From: Pegoplata infirma
Taxonomy: Eukaryota > Arthropoda > Insecta > Diptera > Anthomyiidae
DNA length: 64,000 nucleotides
Direction of reading: 5' to 3'
Assembly (NCBI GenBank): GCA_963921195.1
Contig: CAWUER010000514.1
Coordinates: 3,038,001-3,102,000, forward strand
Part shown: in pieces, positions 61,701 to 64,000 of the stretch
Layout: every line of letters begins with the position of its first letter
Numbering within the stretch: position 1 is the first letter of the stretch
Program-made: the position numbers and the translations under genes
The notes under the pieces: model-generated
Database searches by the model: none
The model's input: only the letters and a program-made list of their open reading frames with translations
Told to the model about the DNA's origin: nothing

Positions 61701-63627
61701 TATTTTTTTGTTATTTTGACAAAATCGGAGCAATAGTTGCAGAGATACAGCCGTTGAAAGTAAAAGGTCTCCAGACTACGAAAAATTACAAGTTTATCAT
61801 TTTTGAAAAAATAAATTTTTTTAAAAATTTAAAATCGAGCAATCTCTTTTATTCTATTTAAACTTTATTGAAAAAGATTTAAATTCGTGCAAAGGCATTT
61901 GAAATCGATATAATGGTAACCTTGATATAGCCATTTCAAGTTATTACAAGTAACCCGAAAATATTTTTGATATGAATGCATAAATTTCTGTTAATACTAG
62001 TCCGATAGTCTTAATTTTTTTCTGTCATGATAAAGCTAATATACTTATGCCTTCTAGTTTTTATAGAGTCAAAATCGGATCATTATTTACCGAGTTATAG
62101 CAATTTAAAAATTAGGGTCTCCAAAAAACCTTAAATAATGGGTTTCTCATAAAAATGAAAAAAAAACTTTGCATAAATGCATATATCTCTGTAAGTACCA
62201 GCCCGATTGTCTCACATTTGGTTCCAGAGGAAAGATAAAGTCTCAATCTTTTATTTTTTTGTTATTTTGACAAAATCGGAGCAATAGTTGCAGAGATACA
62301 GCCGTTGAAAGTAAAAGGTCTCCAGACTACAAAAAATTACAAGTTTATCATTTTTGAAAAAATAATTTTTTTTAAAAATTTAAAATCGAGCAATCTCTTT
62401 TATTCTTTTTAAACTTTACTGAAAAAGATTTAAATTCGTGCAAAGGCATTTGAAATCGATATAATGGTAACCTTGATATAGCCATTTCAAGTTATTACAA
62501 GTAACCCGAAAATATTTTTGATATGAATGCATAAATATCTGTTAATACTAGTCCGATAGTCTTAATTTTTTTCTGTCATGATAAAGCTAATATACTTATG
62601 CCTTCTAGTTTTTATAGAGCCAAATCGCATCATTATTTACCGAGTTATAGCAATTTAAAAATGAGGGTCTCCAAAAAACCTTAAATAATGGGTTTCTCAT
62701 AAAAATGAAAAAAAAACTTTGCATAAATGCATATATCTCTGTAAGTACCAGCCCGATTGTCTCACATTTGGTTCCAGAGGAAAGATAAAGTCTCAATCTT
62801 TTATTTTTTTGTTATTTTGACAAAATCGGAGCAATAGTTGCAGAGATACAGCCGTTGAAAATAAAAGGTCTCCAGACTACGAAAAATTACAAGTTTATCA
62901 TTTTTGAAAAAATAAATTTTTTTAAAAATTTAAAATCGAGCAATCTCTTTTATTCTATTTAAACTTTATTGAAAAAGATTTAAATTCGTGCAAAGGCATT
63001 TGAAATCGAAATAATGGTAACCTTGATATAGCCATTTCAAATTATTACAAGTAACCCGAAAATATTTTTGACATGAATGCATAAATATCTCTTAATACTA
63101 GTCCGATAGTCTTAATTTTTTTCTGTCATGAATAAAGCTAATATCTGTTAATACTAGTCTGATAGTCTTAAATTTTTTCTGTCATGATAAAGCTAATATA
63201 CTTATGCATTCTAGTTTTTATAGAGTCAAAATCGCATCATTATTTACCGAGTTATAGCAATTTAAAAATTAGGGTCTCCAAAAAACCTTAAATAATGGGT
63301 TTCTCATAAAAATGAAAAAAAAACTTTGCATAAATGCATATATCTCTGTAAGTACCAGCCCGATTGTCTCACATTTGGTTCCAGAGGAAAGATAAAGTCT
63401 CAATCTTTTATTTTTTTGTTATTTTGACAAAATCGGAGCAATAGTTGCAGAGATACAGCCGTTGAAAGTAAAAGGTCTCCAGACTACGAAAAATTACAAG
63501 TTTATCATTTTTGAAAAAATAAATTTTTTTAAAAATTTAAAATCGAGCAATCTCTTTTATTCTATTTAAACTTTATTGAAAAAGATTTAAATTCGTGCAA
63601 AGGCATTTGAAATCGATATAATGGTAA
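55795..63627 (+). repeat. Tandem block duplication with a ~3917-bp period (seven monomers plus 60 bp)
   Basis: Block copies run about 55795-59711 and 59712-63627. Shared private markers: CGTACAAAGG at 55761 and 59678; an extra T in the T-run near 56130 and 60047; GCCTCATT near 56502 and 60420; AAAACCGGAGC near 56700 and 60617; GAGCCAAATCGC near 58701 and 62617; and a 60-bp internal repeat near 59220 and 63137. Differences noticed: C at 57087 against A; T at 57643 against C at 61560; C at 58519 against T at 62436; A-run length near 57690. The copies are almost identical, so the event is very recent or is an assembly artefact. Confidence 0.9.
59150..59235 (+). repeat. 60-bp partial duplication inside a monomer
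   Basis: ATGAATAAAGCTAATAT is followed directly by CTGTTAATACTAG, so the monomer returns to a point it has already passed. The same structure appears near 63067-63152, carried by the ~3917-bp duplication. Confidence 0.85.
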
Positions 63628-64000
63628 CCTTGATATAGCCATTTCAAGTTATTACAAGTAACCCGAAAATATTTTTGATATGAATGCATAAATATCTGTT
63701 AATACTAGTCCGATAGTCTTAATTTTTTTCTGTCATGATAAAGCTAATATACTTATGCCTTCTAGTTTTTATAGAGTCAAAATCGGATCATTATTTACCG
63801 AGTTATAGCAATTTAAAAATTAGGGTCTCCAAAAAACCTTAAATAATGGGTTTCTCATAAAAATGAAAAAAAAAACTTTGCATAAATGCATATATCTCTG
63901 TAAGTACCAGCCCGATTGTCTCACATTTGGTTCCAGAGGAAAGATAAAGTCTCAATCTTTTATTTTTTTGTTATTTTGACAAAATCGGAGCAATAGTTGC

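Larger units (their letters stand above)
41997..64000 (+). repeat. Satellite array block 6 (about 40 monomers to the window end)
   Basis: The same satellite continues past the right edge of the window. It contains two tandem block duplications (described separately), with ordinary A/B/C/D-like monomers between 49.4 and 55.6 kb. The 62- to 74-codon minus-strand frames that recur here are repeat by-products. No gene or other insertion is seen. Confidence 0.95.

Noticed and set aside
142..62796. Recurring 61- to 74-codon minus-strand frames (MRLYLSS...) in about 20 monomers
   Set aside because: They occur only where the variant GAGGG (not TAGGG) removes a stop, and they lie wholly inside the satellite. 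There is no start context or conservation beyond the DNA repeat, so they are by-products.
1..64000. CRISPR array or other prokaryotic repeat system
   Set aside because: The repeat unit is 551 bp with no repeat-spacer design, no cas genes are present, and the inserted elements are eukaryotic types.
1..64000. tRNA, rRNA or small RNA genes
   Set aside because: No cloverleaf with A/B-box-like promoter words and no ribosomal core sequence was seen in the monomer or the inserts.

Overview
KIND OF DNA. This is not ordinary gene-bearing sequence. About 59 kb of the 64 kb is one very AT-rich tandem satellite with a monomer of about 551 bp (roughly 107 copies). It is broken by four inserted transposable elements and one inverted segment. 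There is no operon structure, no rRNA or tRNA gene, no CRISPR array and no intact protein-coding gene. Long homogenised satellite arrays, a decayed piggyBac transposase, TTAA-flanked elements and a foldback MITE all point to a eukaryote, most likely an animal and perhaps an arthropod. The window looks like heterochromatin (pericentromeric, centromeric or subtelomeric); the species cannot be named from the sequence. LAYOUT. 1-1120 satellite; 1121-2346 foldback-type element with a 9-bp target duplication; 2347-20184 satellite; 20185-21480 degenerate piggyBac element in a TTAA site; 21481-24224 satellite; 24225-25506 satellite in inverted orientation; 25507-26251 satellite; 26252-26532 foldback MITE; 26533-40193 satellite; 40194-41996 a second TTAA-flanked element with long terminal inverted repeats built of ~155-bp units; 41997-64000 satellite containing two recent tandem block duplications (periods 3129 and about 3917 bp). 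INTERNAL STRUCTURE. Monomers fall into subtypes that recur in a preferred order (here called A-B-C-D, about 2.2 kb), so the array has higher-order repeat (HOR) organisation with expansions and losses. Inside each 551-bp monomer, diverged copies of one ~40-bp motif can be seen in both orientations. The minus-oriented copies are spaced about 201, 181 and 169 bp, so the monomer appears to descend from a shorter, roughly 180-200 bp unit. Three abnormal monomers have gained or lost 180-203 bp, which matches that spacing. HOW THE PARTS RELATE. Each transposon sits in a single monomer and was not copied along with the array, so the insertions are later than most of the amplification that carries them. 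The MITE is absent from the inverted copy of its neighbourhood. The most unusual items are the 1.8-kb TTAA element at 40194-41996, whose ~155-bp units each preserve the same ~30-codon peptide-like pattern, and the 1.2-kb element at 1121-2346, whose ends hold about 20 copies of a 15-bp motif in both orientations.
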